Shown piece by piece: positions 52,814 through 61,843 of a stretch of DNA of 64,000 bases. The DNA comes from Phycisphaerae bacterium. Its GTDB lineage: Bacteria; Planctomycetota; Phycisphaerae; UBA1845; UTPLA1. Numbering within the stretch: position 1 is the first letter of the stretch; the number at the start of each line of letters is the position of its first letter. The stretch lies in the NCBI GenBank assembly GCA_035275405.1, contig DATEMU010000011.1:87831-151830 (forward strand), written 5' to 3'. The notes beneath the pieces were generated by a model. It was not told the origin of the DNA. It saw nothing but the letters and a program-made list of their open reading frames with translations, and searched no databases. Made by a program: the position numbers and the translations under genes.

Positions 52814-53746
52814 TTACTCATTTCTAAGATCGTGGGGGGCCATTTTGGCCCACGCGGCATCCGCTTTCGAGCGCAGATTCGCTTCGTCTTTGTTCCATTC
52901 CTTAAGGGCGTTGCCCAGCCACCCCTTGTAGAACAGGTAAAGACGGCCGTCGGTGATTTTGAAATTCTGCGGGTCGATTTCGACCTTGTCACCTTCCGCC
53001 ATCGCCGTCGCGCACCAGCCGCCATAGGCAGGGATATAGCGTTCGGGGTCAGCGGCGAATTTCCGTCGGTTTATTGCGGTGGCGAATTGATAGATAACAC
53101 CCCGGTACTCACTGGTGAGTGAGGATTGACTGGGACTCGGCGTGGGGGCGTCGTGATAAGAGACGGGGTCATAGCCGGCGATGGCCAAGCGCTGATCCCT
53201 TAAGTTGTATTCACCTTTTTCGGGATGCGCCTGGAGCTTTCGAACCGTCTCGCGAAATGCACTGAAGGACAAACGGTCCACGTTGCTCTTGCCCACGTGG
53301 CGGAACACTTCCTTGCCGTCAGGGCCGAGCAGGATGAGGGCGGGGTAGTGGACCGTCTGTCCGTGAAACGAGTAGCCGCCGGGGACGCCATAAGCGTCGG
53401 CCAAGGCGGCGTCTTGGTCCCGGTAGATCGGTGGCGCGCCGGGCGATTTCTCGGCAAGTCTCTCGCGCCACGCCGCGATGTCCTTTTCGTCGTCGGGCTT
53501 GATGAAAATATGCATGACACCCGCGATAGTCGGGCCTTGTTCGACATAGTCGCGCGTATGCTTCAAGCAAAACGGGCATTCGGTCTTGAGCAGGAAGTGC
53601 AGGGCTACGAATTTCCCCCGGGCGTCAGACAGCTTGAAGGTTTGATCTCCCGCTGTAATGGTGAAGTCGCGCGGTGGCTCAGCGAACGCGGGGCTAACCC
53701 CGACGGCGAAGCAGACCGTAAGAAGGATGATGTTTCGCGCCAGCAT
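52814..53746 (-). CDS. Exported thioredoxin-fold / YHS-domain fusion
   Basis: The 310-residue protein has a signal peptide (IILLTVCFAVGVSPAFA). A peroxiredoxin/TlpA-like domain contains HFLLKTECPFCLKHT, a CPFC redox pair near residue 58. A YHS-like domain follows from about 190 (LAIAGYDPVSYHDA...YQFATAINRRKFAADPERYIPAYGGWCATAM). YHS domains often bind metal near a heme or copper enzyme. The ribosome site AAGGAG fixes the start at 53746. It is the only soluble exported redox protein in the run; a role in copper or heme handling is inference. Confidence 0.85.
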   Translation of the reverse strand: MLARNIILLTVCFAVGVSPAFAEPPRDFTITAGDQTFKLSDARGKFVALHFLLKTECPFCLKHTRDYVEQGPTIAGVMHIFIKPDDEKDIAAWRERLAEKSPGAPPIYRDQDAALADAYGVPGGYSFHGQTVHYPALILLGPDGKEVFRHVGKSNVDRLSFSAFRETVRKLQAHPEKGEYNLRDQRLAIAGYDPVSYHDAPTPSPSQSSLTSEYRGVIYQFATAINRRKFAADPERYIPAYGGWCATAMAEGDKVEIDPQNFKITDGRLYLFYKGWLGNALKEWNKDEANLRSKADAAWAKMAPHDLRNE

Positions 53747-53846
53747 CGTTGACTCCTTTCGTGTTGTGCCACCTGTTGGATGCTGCTCGGGATTCGAGGT
53801 TTCGCAAAAACACCGTTGGAAATGGCCGATAGGGATGTTTTCGGCG

Positions 53847-54629
53847 TCATTTTCGCCGAATCGTGGCGGGATCGATCTTGAAGACGGTCAGGTCGCCCCG
53901 CTCCTCAATTTCGCCGGTGATTTCGACGTCATCCGCGACGTAGGGGAGGATGCGCTCGTCCACAGCGCGCCCCCGCGGATCGGCCAGGAGGTACAACTTC
54001 GCCGGTTCATGCGAACGATCGGCGAACATCGGCGGGATGCCGCCCGAGATGCAGAGAACGGCGCACTCCTTGTGGGTTTTGCCTTCGCCGGGCTTCATCG
54101 CCCCACAGTAACATTTGGGGTCGATGATCTCGCCGCGGAGCGTGTGCGAGCCCTTCTTGGCGATCGTCGGCTCAAGCCGGCCATACAGTGATGCTCCGGA
54201 TTCGGGCGACAAGGTTTCAATTTTTTCCGTTTCGAGTTCGAGGAGTCGTTGATCGGCCCGTTCGAGCGTGAAGCCGCGCACGCGAACAGCCCGGCCGTCG
54301 AATCCGGAAGCCGTCACAGCGGCCCCGTGCTTGCCCTGGTTGACCAACAGCATCGTCCTGGCGCCGCCGGTTATCGCCTCATCTGCGATGCGCACCATGG
54401 GATACGGATGTTCATAGAGGACGCCTTCAAAAGTTCGGACGCCGGACGTATCCCAGACTGCGTTTCCCGGTGAACGAAACGTCAGGGCCCAGGTCACCCC
54501 GGCGATAATGAGGACCATGACGAGCAACGGCGCGACGCGGCGCAGGAAATGGCGTTGTCGGCTGGGCACGGGTAGATAGCCGACGTAAAGCTCATCCGAC
54601 GAGACGTCTGGTGCGGGTTGTTCAGGCAT
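53847..54629 (-). CDS. Membrane-anchored protein with a Cys/His cluster (unknown)
   Basis: Starting at ATG 54629, the 260-residue protein has one membrane helix (33-50, APLLVMVLIIAGVTWALT) and a periplasmic part that holds two copies of a small beta-like fold. The remarkable motif is DPKCYCGAMKPGEGKTHKEC, then AVLCISGG: Cys173, Cys175, His186, Cys189 and Cys193, suitable for a metal or an iron-sulfur centre. I do not recognise a named family. It overlaps the Rieske gene stop by 8 bp and is likely made in the same complex. Confidence 0.8.
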   Translation of the reverse strand: MPEQPAPDVSSDELYVGYLPVPSRQRHFLRRVAPLLVMVLIIAGVTWALTFRSPGNAVWDTSGVRTFEGVLYEHPYPMVRIADEAITGGARTMLLVNQGKHGAAVTASGFDGRAVRVRGFTLERADQRLLELETEKIETLSPESGASLYGRLEPTIAKKGSHTLRGEIIDPKCYCGAMKPGEGKTHKECAVLCISGGIPPMFADRSHEPAKLYLLADPRGRAVDERILPYVADDVEITGEIEERGDLTVFKIDPATIRRK

Positions 54630-55689
54630 GAGTGTCCTCCGAGAATCGCGCGGGCTCGACCGGCGTACCGGCTTCCAATGGGCGCGGATCGACCAGGATG
54701 CGGCGGCTTTCCACGCGGACACGATAGGTCGGCACTTTCTCCGTGAACGGCGGCGGCGCACGGCCATCCTCCGGTCGATACGTCCAGCCGTGCCAGGGAC
54801 AGGTCACGCAGCCGTCGATGATCTTGCCCTCGCCGAGGGGACCGCCTTGGTGCGCGCAGACGTTGGTGAGGGCGGAGATGCCACCGGCGTAGCGGAAGAT
54901 CGCGATGCGCTCGCCGTTGGCGAGGCAGGCCGCCTTTCCACGGCCCTCCGCGATTTCATCAACGCTTCCTACATCTACCCAGGGATCCGCTGACTCCGCA
55001 GCGGCAGCGCCGTGAAGATCGCGAGCGTACTCGCGGCGTCCGGCGATCAGGTGCAGCGTTGCGACAACGAAAGCCCCCAGGCAGACGAGGATCGAGAGCC
55101 ATGCGCCCCGGTGGGTCTGCATGGCGCCGAGGGCGACGTGCATGACGAGGAGGCCGTAGGCAAGATAGACGAGCATGTGAATGCCCTTCCACACGCGCGG
55201 GCCGAGATTGCGATTCCAGAAGTCGTGGCTGGTGGCCGCCATGACGAACATGATGGAGAGGCCCGCCGCGCCGAGCAGCTGAAAAGGAAACGCGCTGAGC
55301 GTTCCGAAGTTCGTATTGCTGGTCAGGAGAGAAATCAGAGGGTTGAGGTGACCGAAACCGTGGTAAAAGCCAATGGCAAGTAACCCATGGGCCAGCCCGA
55401 GGAGAAACGTCGTCACTCCAAGATGTCGGCGGTTGTAAAGTAGCGGCAGAAAATGGCGATCGAGGCGCGCCAGCGGGCCAATGCACAGGATGACATTCAG
55501 CAGCAGAAACGCGCAACTTCCCAGGGCCCGCAGGACAAGGATTTCGTCGCTGATCGCCTCGGCGCCGCGGAACAGCAGTTTTCCCACCAGAACAAACACG
55601 ATCAGGTAGGCGATCACGCCGATGGCCACCAGCGCATCGTAGATCCTCTTGTGGCGGTTCCACTGTACGGCGACGTAACGGACGCTCAT
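54622..55689 (-). CDS. Heme membrane protein fused to a Rieske [2Fe-2S] domain
   Basis: The 355-residue protein has a ferric-reductase/MsrQ-like membrane part (about 20-215, five or six helices, with His at 101, 171 and 184 as possible heme ligands). A C-terminal Rieske domain follows: Cys278 and His280 in CAHQGG, Cys297 and His300 in CPWHGW. An electron could pass from a donor through the heme part to the Rieske cluster, or in reverse. It resembles a transmembrane electron carrier, but no exact family match comes to mind. It overlaps genes on both sides, a sign of tight coupling. Confidence 0.85.
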   Translation of the reverse strand: MSVRYVAVQWNRHKRIYDALVAIGVIAYLIVFVLVGKLLFRGAEAISDEILVLRALGSCAFLLLNVILCIGPLARLDRHFLPLLYNRRHLGVTTFLLGLAHGLLAIGFYHGFGHLNPLISLLTSNTNFGTLSAFPFQLLGAAGLSIMFVMAATSHDFWNRNLGPRVWKGIHMLVYLAYGLLVMHVALGAMQTHRGAWLSILVCLGAFVVATLHLIAGRREYARDLHGAAAAESADPWVDVGSVDEIAEGRGKAACLANGERIAIFRYAGGISALTNVCAHQGGPLGEGKIIDGCVTCPWHGWTYRPEDGRAPPPFTEKVPTYRVRVESRRILVDPRPLEAGTPVEPARFSEDTHA

Positions 55690-55847
55690 CGCCCTTGCTC
55701 CTGCTCGGCCTGGGCCGTCGGAATCGGGGTCTGCGAATCGAACCGCCGAGCCGATCGAACGGCCAGTGCCGCGGCGAGACCCAGGGCGATAAAGATCGCC
55801 AACATCGGCCAGAGCCGTGCATGCCAGCTTCGATGTACTCGCATCAT
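55686..55847 (-). CDS. Small one-helix membrane protein
   Basis: The 53-residue protein starts at ATG 55847 (AAGGAG 8 bases upstream) or the next Met at 55844. MRVHRSWHARLWPMLAIF and IALGLAAALAVRSARRF form one helix with a basic N-terminus, then a Gln/Glu-rich end. It overlaps the Rieske gene start by 4 bp and the next gene stop by 1 base, so it is probably a subunit of the same complex. Confidence 0.75.
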   Translation of the reverse strand: MMRVHRSWHARLWPMLAIFIALGLAAALAVRSARRFDSQTPIPTAQAEQEQGR

Positions 55848-56062
55848 CAGTTTGTCTCCTTTCGACGCGAGCGAATGCGACGGACCAGGAGCGGCCACAG
55901 TGCCATGCTTCCGGGGAGTATCAGGAGCCGAAAGCCCCACGGCGAATCGTCTGCGGCGGAATCAAATCGTGGCAGGCCCGCCGTGACGAACCAGAGCCCG
56001 AAGATCAGTCCGATCGCGAGATACGCGCCGATGACCGAGAGGATCAGGATCGCCAGGTTCAT
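55847..56062 (-). CDS. Small two-helix membrane protein
   Basis: Starting at ATG 56062, the 71-residue product has two hydrophobic segments (LAILILSVIGAYLAIGLIFG and RLLILPGSMALWPLLV) around a short loop with RFDSAADDSPWGF. Similar small proteins are found next to heme/ferric-reductase membrane subunits, where they help assembly or form a minor subunit. The role here is unknown. Its stop shares one base with the next start (TGATG). Confidence 0.72.
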   Translation of the reverse strand: MNLAILILSVIGAYLAIGLIFGLWFVTAGLPRFDSAADDSPWGFRLLILPGSMALWPLLVRRIRSRRKETN

Positions 56063-56131
56063 GTTACACCGCGAAGATGGGCTGTCGAACGAGCGCACAC
56101 TATACCCCCGCAACGGCAACGCTTCACGCCC

Positions 56132-56836
56132 TTAAAGTGGAATGGCGACGCCGCGGACGGCCTGCGCGAGATCGCTGACCAAGAATGCAACTACACGAGC
56201 CACATTGGCCGGCCTTACCCACGTCGTCGAATCGGCGTCGGGCATGGCAGCACGGTTTTGCGGCGTGTCCAACGTTCCCGGTAGAACGCAGTTGACATTG
56301 ATGCCCTCGGGGGCCAGTTCAGCGGCCATGCTCTCGGTCATTCGCAGTACGGCGCTCTTGGCGGCGCAGTAGGCGGCCAGACCCGCACCTCCTTGCAATG
56401 CGGCACGGCTGCCGACCGTTACAATTCGGCCGGATCGCTGGCGGCGCATAGCCGGGATAACGGCGCGGCAGGCCAGAAGCGTCGTGCGGACATTGAGATT
56501 GAAGAGCGAATCCCACGCTTCCAGGGACTCCTCAGCCACCGATTTTCCTCCGCGAAATCCCCCAACAGTGTGAACCAACGCATCGATCCGGTCGAATCGG
56601 GCGACCGCCTTCGCGACGCAATTCGATACGGACTCGGCGGACAGCAGGTCGACGCCGCCGACCAGGAGGTGATCAGCATTATTGGTCAGTTTGGGAAACG
56701 CCTCACTCAGCCGATCCTGGGAACGATCAACCAGGACCGTTCGCGCGCCCATGGCGACGAGTGCTTCGGCGACGGCCTGGCCCAAGTTGCCGACGGATCC
56801 GGTGATCATGACGACGCGGCGAGAGATATCGAACAT
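56132..56836 (-). CDS. Short-chain dehydrogenase/reductase (SDR)
   Basis: The 234-residue SDR has TGSVGNLGQA (NAD(P)-binding, an unusual TGxxGNLG instead of TGxxxGIG), an FNLNVRT region and the catalytic Ser of TVGSRAALQ. YCAAK gives Tyr and Lys, and NCVLPGTLDTP follows. The substrate is unknown. GGGAGA six bases upstream fixes the start at 56836. It follows the VOC gene by 12 bp in the run. Confidence 0.87.
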   Translation of the reverse strand: MFDISRRVVMITGSVGNLGQAVAEALVAMGARTVLVDRSQDRLSEAFPKLTNNADHLLVGGVDLLSAESVSNCVAKAVARFDRIDALVHTVGGFRGGKSVAEESLEAWDSLFNLNVRTTLLACRAVIPAMRRQRSGRIVTVGSRAALQGGAGLAAYCAAKSAVLRMTESMAAELAPEGINVNCVLPGTLDTPQNRAAMPDADSTTWVRPANVARVVAFLVSDLAQAVRGVAIPL

Positions 56837-56848
56837 GGCAGTCTCCCT

Positions 56849-57892
56849 TTATGGAGCGGTGAGCAGAAGGGCGTGACCGTCCGGGTCGCGGCCCAACTGT
56901 GCAGTGCCGAACCCAAAAGTTGAGTCCGGCAGACGAAAGTGATGCGACGAAACGCGGGCAAACTTGCGCTGTGCGGCGATGCCATCCAGATCGGCCGTGG
57001 CGCGATAGCGCACGCGCACGTGCCAGTGCCAGAGGTCATTGGCGCGGCTGTCGGGCGGCGCGGATCGACCGCCGTCCGGGGAGAGGTATTCGAGAAGCTC
57101 GATGCCCGGGCCTTGCGCGGCGCGGAGGGTGGTGATCCGCAGCCGAGCGCCCTCGACGTTGTTCAGTCGCTCCTGTTCGATCCCGTAGTTCTCACTGTTC
57201 CCGGCGATCCGCATGCCCAGAGTGTCATGATAGAACGCGAGCGAAATATCCGTATCGGCGACGACGATCGCGGTGTGGTCGATGCCGAGAAACAGCCGGT
57301 CGCTCGAGCGATGCCACTTGGGATCGCCCTTGCCGGGCGGGAATTGCAGGATCTCCAGGAAATGACCGTCGGGGTCGCGAAAGTAGTACGCGCGGATGCC
57401 CGCGGCATTCTGGTTCCAGGTAGGGAGCGTCTGTGGTCTTTGCGAGGCCGGTTCGACATTGTGTTTCTGAAGGCGGGCGTACGCCGCGTCCATGTCGTTG
57501 GTGATAATCGCGATGTGTTGGAACCAGCGGTCATCGGCGCGGGAGTCGGGGGGCATCGGCCGCCCGCGCGGGGAGAGAAATTGTTGGAGTTCGATCCGCT
57601 CGTCGCCCAGTTGCAACGTCACGATGCGGATACGAGCGCCCGGCACCCCGAAAAGCTTGGAGTACTCATCACCGCGGACCTCGATGTCCGCGTGTCTGCG
57701 AAAATCGAGCACGCCGGAAAAGAAGGCGATAGAGCGGTCGATGTCACCGACAGTCACGGCGATGGCGTCGACGGCCTCGACGAGCGCGGGCGATGCGCTG
57801 GCCGGATGCGTCGCGAGGGGCGCGATCAGGACAAGCACTCCAATGAGCGACCGCCGAACACGGCCAATCAGAATGACACGCCCTGCGACCAT
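56849..57892 (-). CDS. Exported two-domain VOC (glyoxalase-fold) protein
   Basis: The 347-residue protein has a signal peptide (SLIGVLVLIAPLATHPASA) and two VOC domains in tandem. The first begins near VDAIAVTVGDIDRSIAFFSGVLDF, the second near LFLGIDHTAIVVADTDISLAFYHDTLG. VOC enzymes use a metal held by His and Glu to act on small molecules: dioxygenases, lyases or glyoxalases. The substrate cannot be told. It abuts the GMC stop without a gap and precedes the SDR by 12 bp. Confidence 0.87.
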   Translation of the reverse strand: MVAGRVILIGRVRRSLIGVLVLIAPLATHPASASPALVEAVDAIAVTVGDIDRSIAFFSGVLDFRRHADIEVRGDEYSKLFGVPGARIRIVTLQLGDERIELQQFLSPRGRPMPPDSRADDRWFQHIAIITNDMDAAYARLQKHNVEPASQRPQTLPTWNQNAAGIRAYYFRDPDGHFLEILQFPPGKGDPKWHRSSDRLFLGIDHTAIVVADTDISLAFYHDTLGMRIAGNSENYGIEQERLNNVEGARLRITTLRAAQGPGIELLEYLSPDGGRSAPPDSRANDLWHWHVRVRYRATADLDGIAAQRKFARVSSHHFRLPDSTFGFGTAQLGRDPDGHALLLTAP

Positions 57893-59461
57893 TTACGCCA
57901 ACCTCTGGAGCAAGTAATCCCCGACGCGAAGCGCGTTGGCCATGATGGTCAGCGCCGGATTGACCGCGCCGCTGGATGGGAAGAAGCTCGCATCGACAAC
58001 GTAGAGATTGTCCACTTCGTGGGCCCGGCAATTTACATCGAGGGCGGAGGTCCTTGGGTCGCGGCCGAAACGGATCGTGCCGCATTGATGGGCCACGCCG
58101 GCCAGTGGGATGCGCTGTCCGACGAAGAAGTTGCGGCTGAAGAGCCCCTGATGGCAATCGTGGCCGTGAAGGCCGCAGCGCGTGGTCTGCTTCATCAGCG
58201 TTTTGAGCTGCGCGATGAGGCGGTTATGGGCTTCCTCATTGTTCGGCGTGTACGAGAGGACGATGTTTCCATCGCCATCGAGCGTCACGCGGTTATCCGG
58301 CGCGGGCAGATCTTCGCTCGTGAGCCAGAAATCGAGCGAATGTTTGGCCATCTTGTCGAGCGTCCAACCGGGCACGAGCGGCGGCGCTCCCGCCTTGAGC
58401 GTCACGCCGTCAAGCTTCCCGACGAAGGAGATGTGCCCCATGGGGTGGTCCCAGGCCTCGGAGGCGAAGTAATAGTCGTTGATCGCCAGGGTCTTTTGGA
58501 AAACCGTCGGATTGGGGCACTTGGAGAGGGCCATCAGTACCGAATTCGTGTGTCCCATGTAGTGGCGGCCGACCACATCGGAGCCGTTGGCCAGACCGCG
58601 CGGGTGCCGGTCGTTCGCCGAACTCAGCAAGAGCGCGGCGGAATTGATCGCCCCGCAGGAGACGACGACGATCGCCGCCTTAAGTCGCTCCTCGATCCCG
58701 TTTCGCTCGACGACGACCTGCGTCACTTCGCGACCGCTCACGCTAGTCTGCAACCGCGTCACCTTGGCGCCGGTTAACAGTGTTACGTTAGGGTGTGCGA
58801 TGGCCGGATCGACGGCGCAGACCTGGGCGTCGGACTTCGCCCCGACCAGGCACGGAAAGCCGTCGCACGTCTCGCAGCGGATGCACTTGCTCGTGTGGCG
58901 GTTCTTCTCGTCGAGCATGATGCCGAGCGGGACGTGAAACGGCCGTAGCCCCAGGGCGGCGAGGTCTTCGGAAAGTTGCTGAATCCGCGGCTCGTGCGAA
59001 ACGGCAGGGTGAGGATAGGGCGAATTGGCGCGCGGTTCGGTCGGATCTTCACCTCGATTGCCGTGAACATGGTAGAGCCGCTCGGCCTGGGTGTAATAGG
59101 GCTCCAGTTCGTCGTAGTCGATCGGCCATGCCGGCGAGACGCCGCCGTGATGGCGAATCTCGCCGAAGTCTTTCTCGCGGAGTCGAAAGAGCGCCGCACC
59201 GTAGAATTTGGTGTTCCCGCCGACGTAATAGTTCGTATGTGGGTGGAGGTCGCGGCCTTCCTTGTCACGCCATACTTCCTTCGTGTTGTACTTGCCCTCG
59301 ACGTTGACGGCTCGCGGGTTCCAATTGTCTTTTTCGCGGGGCACGTAGTCGCCCCGCTCCAGGAGGAGGATGCGTTTGCCCGATGGCGCGAGCTTCCAAG
59401 CGAGCGTGCCGCCGCCGGCGCCGCTGCCGATGATGATGATGTCGTAGAAATCGTCGGCCAT
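57893..59461 (-). CDS. GMC-family oxidoreductase
   Basis: The 522-residue protein has the FAD-binding N-terminus DIIIIGSGAGGGTLAWKLA. GGNTKFYGAALFRLR holds the covalent/FAD loop region, and the C-terminal NLYVVDASFFPSSGAVNPALTIMANALRVGDY holds the catalytic part of the GMC fold. RCETCDGFPC is a Cys motif found in some GMC-type dehydrogenases. GMC enzymes oxidise alcohols or sugars; the choice here is unknown, but glucose or gluconate chemistry would fit the neighbouring glucose dehydrogenase. It is 26 bp after the aquaporin gene. Confidence 0.9.
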   Translation of the reverse strand: MADDFYDIIIIGSGAGGGTLAWKLAPSGKRILLLERGDYVPREKDNWNPRAVNVEGKYNTKEVWRDKEGRDLHPHTNYYVGGNTKFYGAALFRLREKDFGEIRHHGGVSPAWPIDYDELEPYYTQAERLYHVHGNRGEDPTEPRANSPYPHPAVSHEPRIQQLSEDLAALGLRPFHVPLGIMLDEKNRHTSKCIRCETCDGFPCLVGAKSDAQVCAVDPAIAHPNVTLLTGAKVTRLQTSVSGREVTQVVVERNGIEERLKAAIVVVSCGAINSAALLLSSANDRHPRGLANGSDVVGRHYMGHTNSVLMALSKCPNPTVFQKTLAINDYYFASEAWDHPMGHISFVGKLDGVTLKAGAPPLVPGWTLDKMAKHSLDFWLTSEDLPAPDNRVTLDGDGNIVLSYTPNNEEAHNRLIAQLKTLMKQTTRCGLHGHDCHQGLFSRNFFVGQRIPLAGVAHQCGTIRFGRDPRTSALDVNCRAHEVDNLYVVDASFFPSSGAVNPALTIMANALRVGDYLLQRLA

Positions 59462-59487
59462 GGACAGACTCCCAAACAGAGGACGGG

Positions 59488-60363
59488 CTAAGCGACGGAC
59501 GCCGTCTTCGATGCCCGCGGTTCAGTGGCGTTACACAAGGCCACATCGTCCGTCGCTGGTTCGACGGATTCCGTCATCCGGTATCCGCAGAAGATGCACC
59601 GTTTTAACGGGCAATGGTGCATTTTCGCGCAACCGGCGTGGCAGGGTTGAGAGAGCGTCACGTGAAAATGCGCCGCCAGGAGCATCGCCAACGGCGGCAC
59701 GACGAAGTAAATCCACCCGGCCGTCCAAATCCCGCTGGGCAGCGCCGAGGAGAAAGTCCGAGCGGGGTTCATACCAAAGCCGGACAGCGGGGATTCGATG
59801 GCGACGTAGAGGGCGACCAGCAAGCCGACGACCAGGCCCGTCCAGCGCTCCAATTGCGGACGACTGGTCATGAAAAGGACGACGGTCATGGTGGCGAAGG
59901 CAATCACGCATTCGCCGAGCAGTGCCGCGAACATGCCTCGCGGCCCCGGCACGGTCACCGCATAGTTGACCGTGGGATCGGCGATGACCCGGCCTAAAAG
60001 GGCCTTTGAGAGCAGTACACCGGCCGTCCCGCCGACAAATTGCGCGAGCATATAGAACAAGGCATCGGGCGTAGCGATTTTTCCCAATCGCCAAAAGGTC
60101 AGCGTCACGGCGGGGTTGATGTGCGCGCCGGATTGGCGGCCCCAGGGCGAGTAGATAATGACGATGGCCGTTAGGCCCATCGCGACGGCAATCAGGCATC
60201 GCTGCAGAATCGGGCTCGGGATCGTTCGCGCCACGGGCGAGCCTGAATAAGCAACCAGCGCCGTACAGAGACAGGCCGAGAGCATGAAGAAACCAAGGCC
60301 GGCGGCCTCCATCATGTATTCGGGCCAGTGGCGTCGAAACGCGTCGGACGACGAAGGGCTCAT
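59488..60363 (-). CDS. Aquaporin/MIP-family channel with a Cys/His-rich tail
   Basis: The 291-residue protein has six membrane helices and both NPA motifs (HINPAV and GMNPAR), so it is a water or small-solute channel. The C-terminal tail after the last helix is unusual, with CHAGCAKMHHCPLKRCIFCGY, a cluster of Cys and His that looks like a small metal site. The stop of the acetyltransferase overlaps its start by 4 bp. Whether the tail gates the channel is open. Confidence 0.9.
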   Translation of the reverse strand: MSPSSSDAFRRHWPEYMMEAAGLGFFMLSACLCTALVAYSGSPVARTIPSPILQRCLIAVAMGLTAIVIIYSPWGRQSGAHINPAVTLTFWRLGKIATPDALFYMLAQFVGGTAGVLLSKALLGRVIADPTVNYAVTVPGPRGMFAALLGECVIAFATMTVVLFMTSRPQLERWTGLVVGLLVALYVAIESPLSGFGMNPARTFSSALPSGIWTAGWIYFVVPPLAMLLAAHFHVTLSQPCHAGCAKMHHCPLKRCIFCGYRMTESVEPATDDVALCNATEPRASKTASVA

Positions 60364-60923
60364 GACGACGCTCCCAATTGCCGGATGATGCGGCAGGGGT
60401 TGCCCGCCGCGACGACGTCGGCGGGGATATCACGCGTGACGACGCTGCCGGCGCCGACCACCGCATTGCGACCGATCGTGACGCCCGGACAGAGGATCGC
60501 CCCGCCGCCAATCCAGACGTTTTCCTCGACGGTGATGGGCGAGGCGAGTTCCGGCCCGGCGATCCGCTCGGTCGCGTTAAGGGGGTGGTGCGCCGCGTAT
60601 AACTGTGCGGAGGGGCCGACCTGGACGTTGCGACCGAGTCGAATCGGGGCGCAATCGAGCATGACGCAGCCGAAATTCAAATAGACATTGTCGGCCAGGT
60701 AAATGTGGCGTCCGTAATCGCAGTAGAATGGCGGCTCGATCCACACATTGGCGCCGCAGGCTCCCAGCAGTTCGTGCAAGATTGCCCGGCGCTGCTGGGC
60801 TTGCTCCTGACGGCTCTGGTTATACGCCCGGGTCAGGTCGCGGGCGTGCGACCGCGCGCGGACCAGCTCCGGGTCGGAGGCGAGGTACAACTCGCCGGCG
60901 AGCATTTTTTCTCGTTCCGTCAT
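60360..60923 (-). CDS. Sugar O-acetyltransferase (Maa/NodL/LacA type, left-handed beta-helix)
   Basis: The 187-residue protein has the N-terminal maltose-acetyltransferase motif (MTEREKMLAGELYLASDPELVRAR...), a hexapeptide-repeat beta-helix (GRHIYLADNVYLNFGCVMLDCAP...) and the IGGGAILCPGVTIGRNAVVGAGSVV end. Such enzymes acetylate sugars with acetyl-CoA, often for export or detoxication. It precedes the aquaporin gene with a 4-bp overlap. Confidence 0.9.
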   Translation of the reverse strand: MTEREKMLAGELYLASDPELVRARSHARDLTRAYNQSRQEQAQQRRAILHELLGACGANVWIEPPFYCDYGRHIYLADNVYLNFGCVMLDCAPIRLGRNVQVGPSAQLYAAHHPLNATERIAGPELASPITVEENVWIGGGAILCPGVTIGRNAVVGAGSVVTRDIPADVVAAGNPCRIIRQLGASS

Positions 60924-60947
60924 TGCTCCACCCGCATATCTGGCGTT

Positions 60948-61808
60948 TCAGCCGCCCGTTTCGAAGCCGGGGTACAACGTCATGCCGCCATCGACGAAGA
61001 GCGTGACGCCGTGGACGTAATCGGAGTCGTCGGAGGCCAGCCACACGGCGGCGCGGCCGATCTCGTCCGGCTCGCCGATGCGTTTGTAGGGGATGAGCTT
61101 GAGCAGTTCGTGGTAATGCTCGGGCGTGTCCCACGCGGCCATGTTGATCGGCGTGCGGATGGCGCCCGGGGCGATGCTATTGACGCGAATGCGATAAGGG
61201 GCGACCTCCTGGGCGATGCTCTTCATCATCAGCATTACGCCGCCTTTGCTCGCCGCATAGTTCACGTGACCCGCCCACGGGATCACCTCATGGACGCTGG
61301 AGATGCAGATGATCTTCCCGGCGGCACAGGAGATGTCCCTGCGCACGCCTTGCTTTTTGAAGCAGCGCACGGCTTCGCGAGCGCACAGGAACTGGCCGGT
61401 CAGATTCACGCCGATCACCGCATTCCATTGATCGAGCGTCATCTGGTCGAACGGCGCGTCTTTTTGCAGACCGGCGTTGTTGACAAGGATGTCGACCGCG
61501 CCGAATTCCGCGACCGCCCGCTCGACCATGTTGCGCACCTGATCTTCTTTCGAGACGTCGGCCTGCAAGGCGATGGACTTGCTGCCGCAGCGTTTGACCT
61601 CCTCCACGACGGCCAGGGCCTTTTCCTCGCCGCTGGAGTAATTCACGGCAATATCAGCCCCGGCATGACCGAGGGCGATGGCGATCGCCTTGCCGATGCC
61701 GGAGCTGGCGCCGGTCACAATCGCCTTCTGCCCCTTGAGGAGCTTGAGGATCGGACAGGCCGGCATGACCACGGCGGGATGTTGTTCGACGGACGTTGAT
61801 GGGCTCAT
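60948..61808 (-). CDS. Glucose 1-dehydrogenase-like SDR
   Basis: The 286-residue SDR has TGASSGIGKA (cofactor), NNAG, catalytic Ser in CISSVHEV, Tyr and Lys in YAASKGG, and a C-terminal SDDSDYVHGVTLFVDGGMTLYPGF typical of glucose 1-dehydrogenases. It oxidises glucose to gluconolactone with NAD(P). It lies 35 bp after the glucosidase gene in the same direction, so the glucose could come from that enzyme. Confidence 0.87.
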   Translation of the reverse strand: MSPSTSVEQHPAVVMPACPILKLLKGQKAIVTGASSGIGKAIAIALGHAGADIAVNYSSGEEKALAVVEEVKRCGSKSIALQADVSKEDQVRNMVERAVAEFGAVDILVNNAGLQKDAPFDQMTLDQWNAVIGVNLTGQFLCAREAVRCFKKQGVRRDISCAAGKIICISSVHEVIPWAGHVNYAASKGGVMLMMKSIAQEVAPYRIRVNSIAPGAIRTPINMAAWDTPEHYHELLKLIPYKRIGEPDEIGRAAVWLASDDSDYVHGVTLFVDGGMTLYPGFETGG

Positions 61809-61843
61809 GAGTTTTTCACCTCATTTGTACTCGGACACGGGAG

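Noticed and set aside
56939..58777. 612-codon plus-strand frame across the VOC and GMC genes
   Set aside because: It spans two clear minus-strand genes and has no motif; a shadow of high GC codon use.
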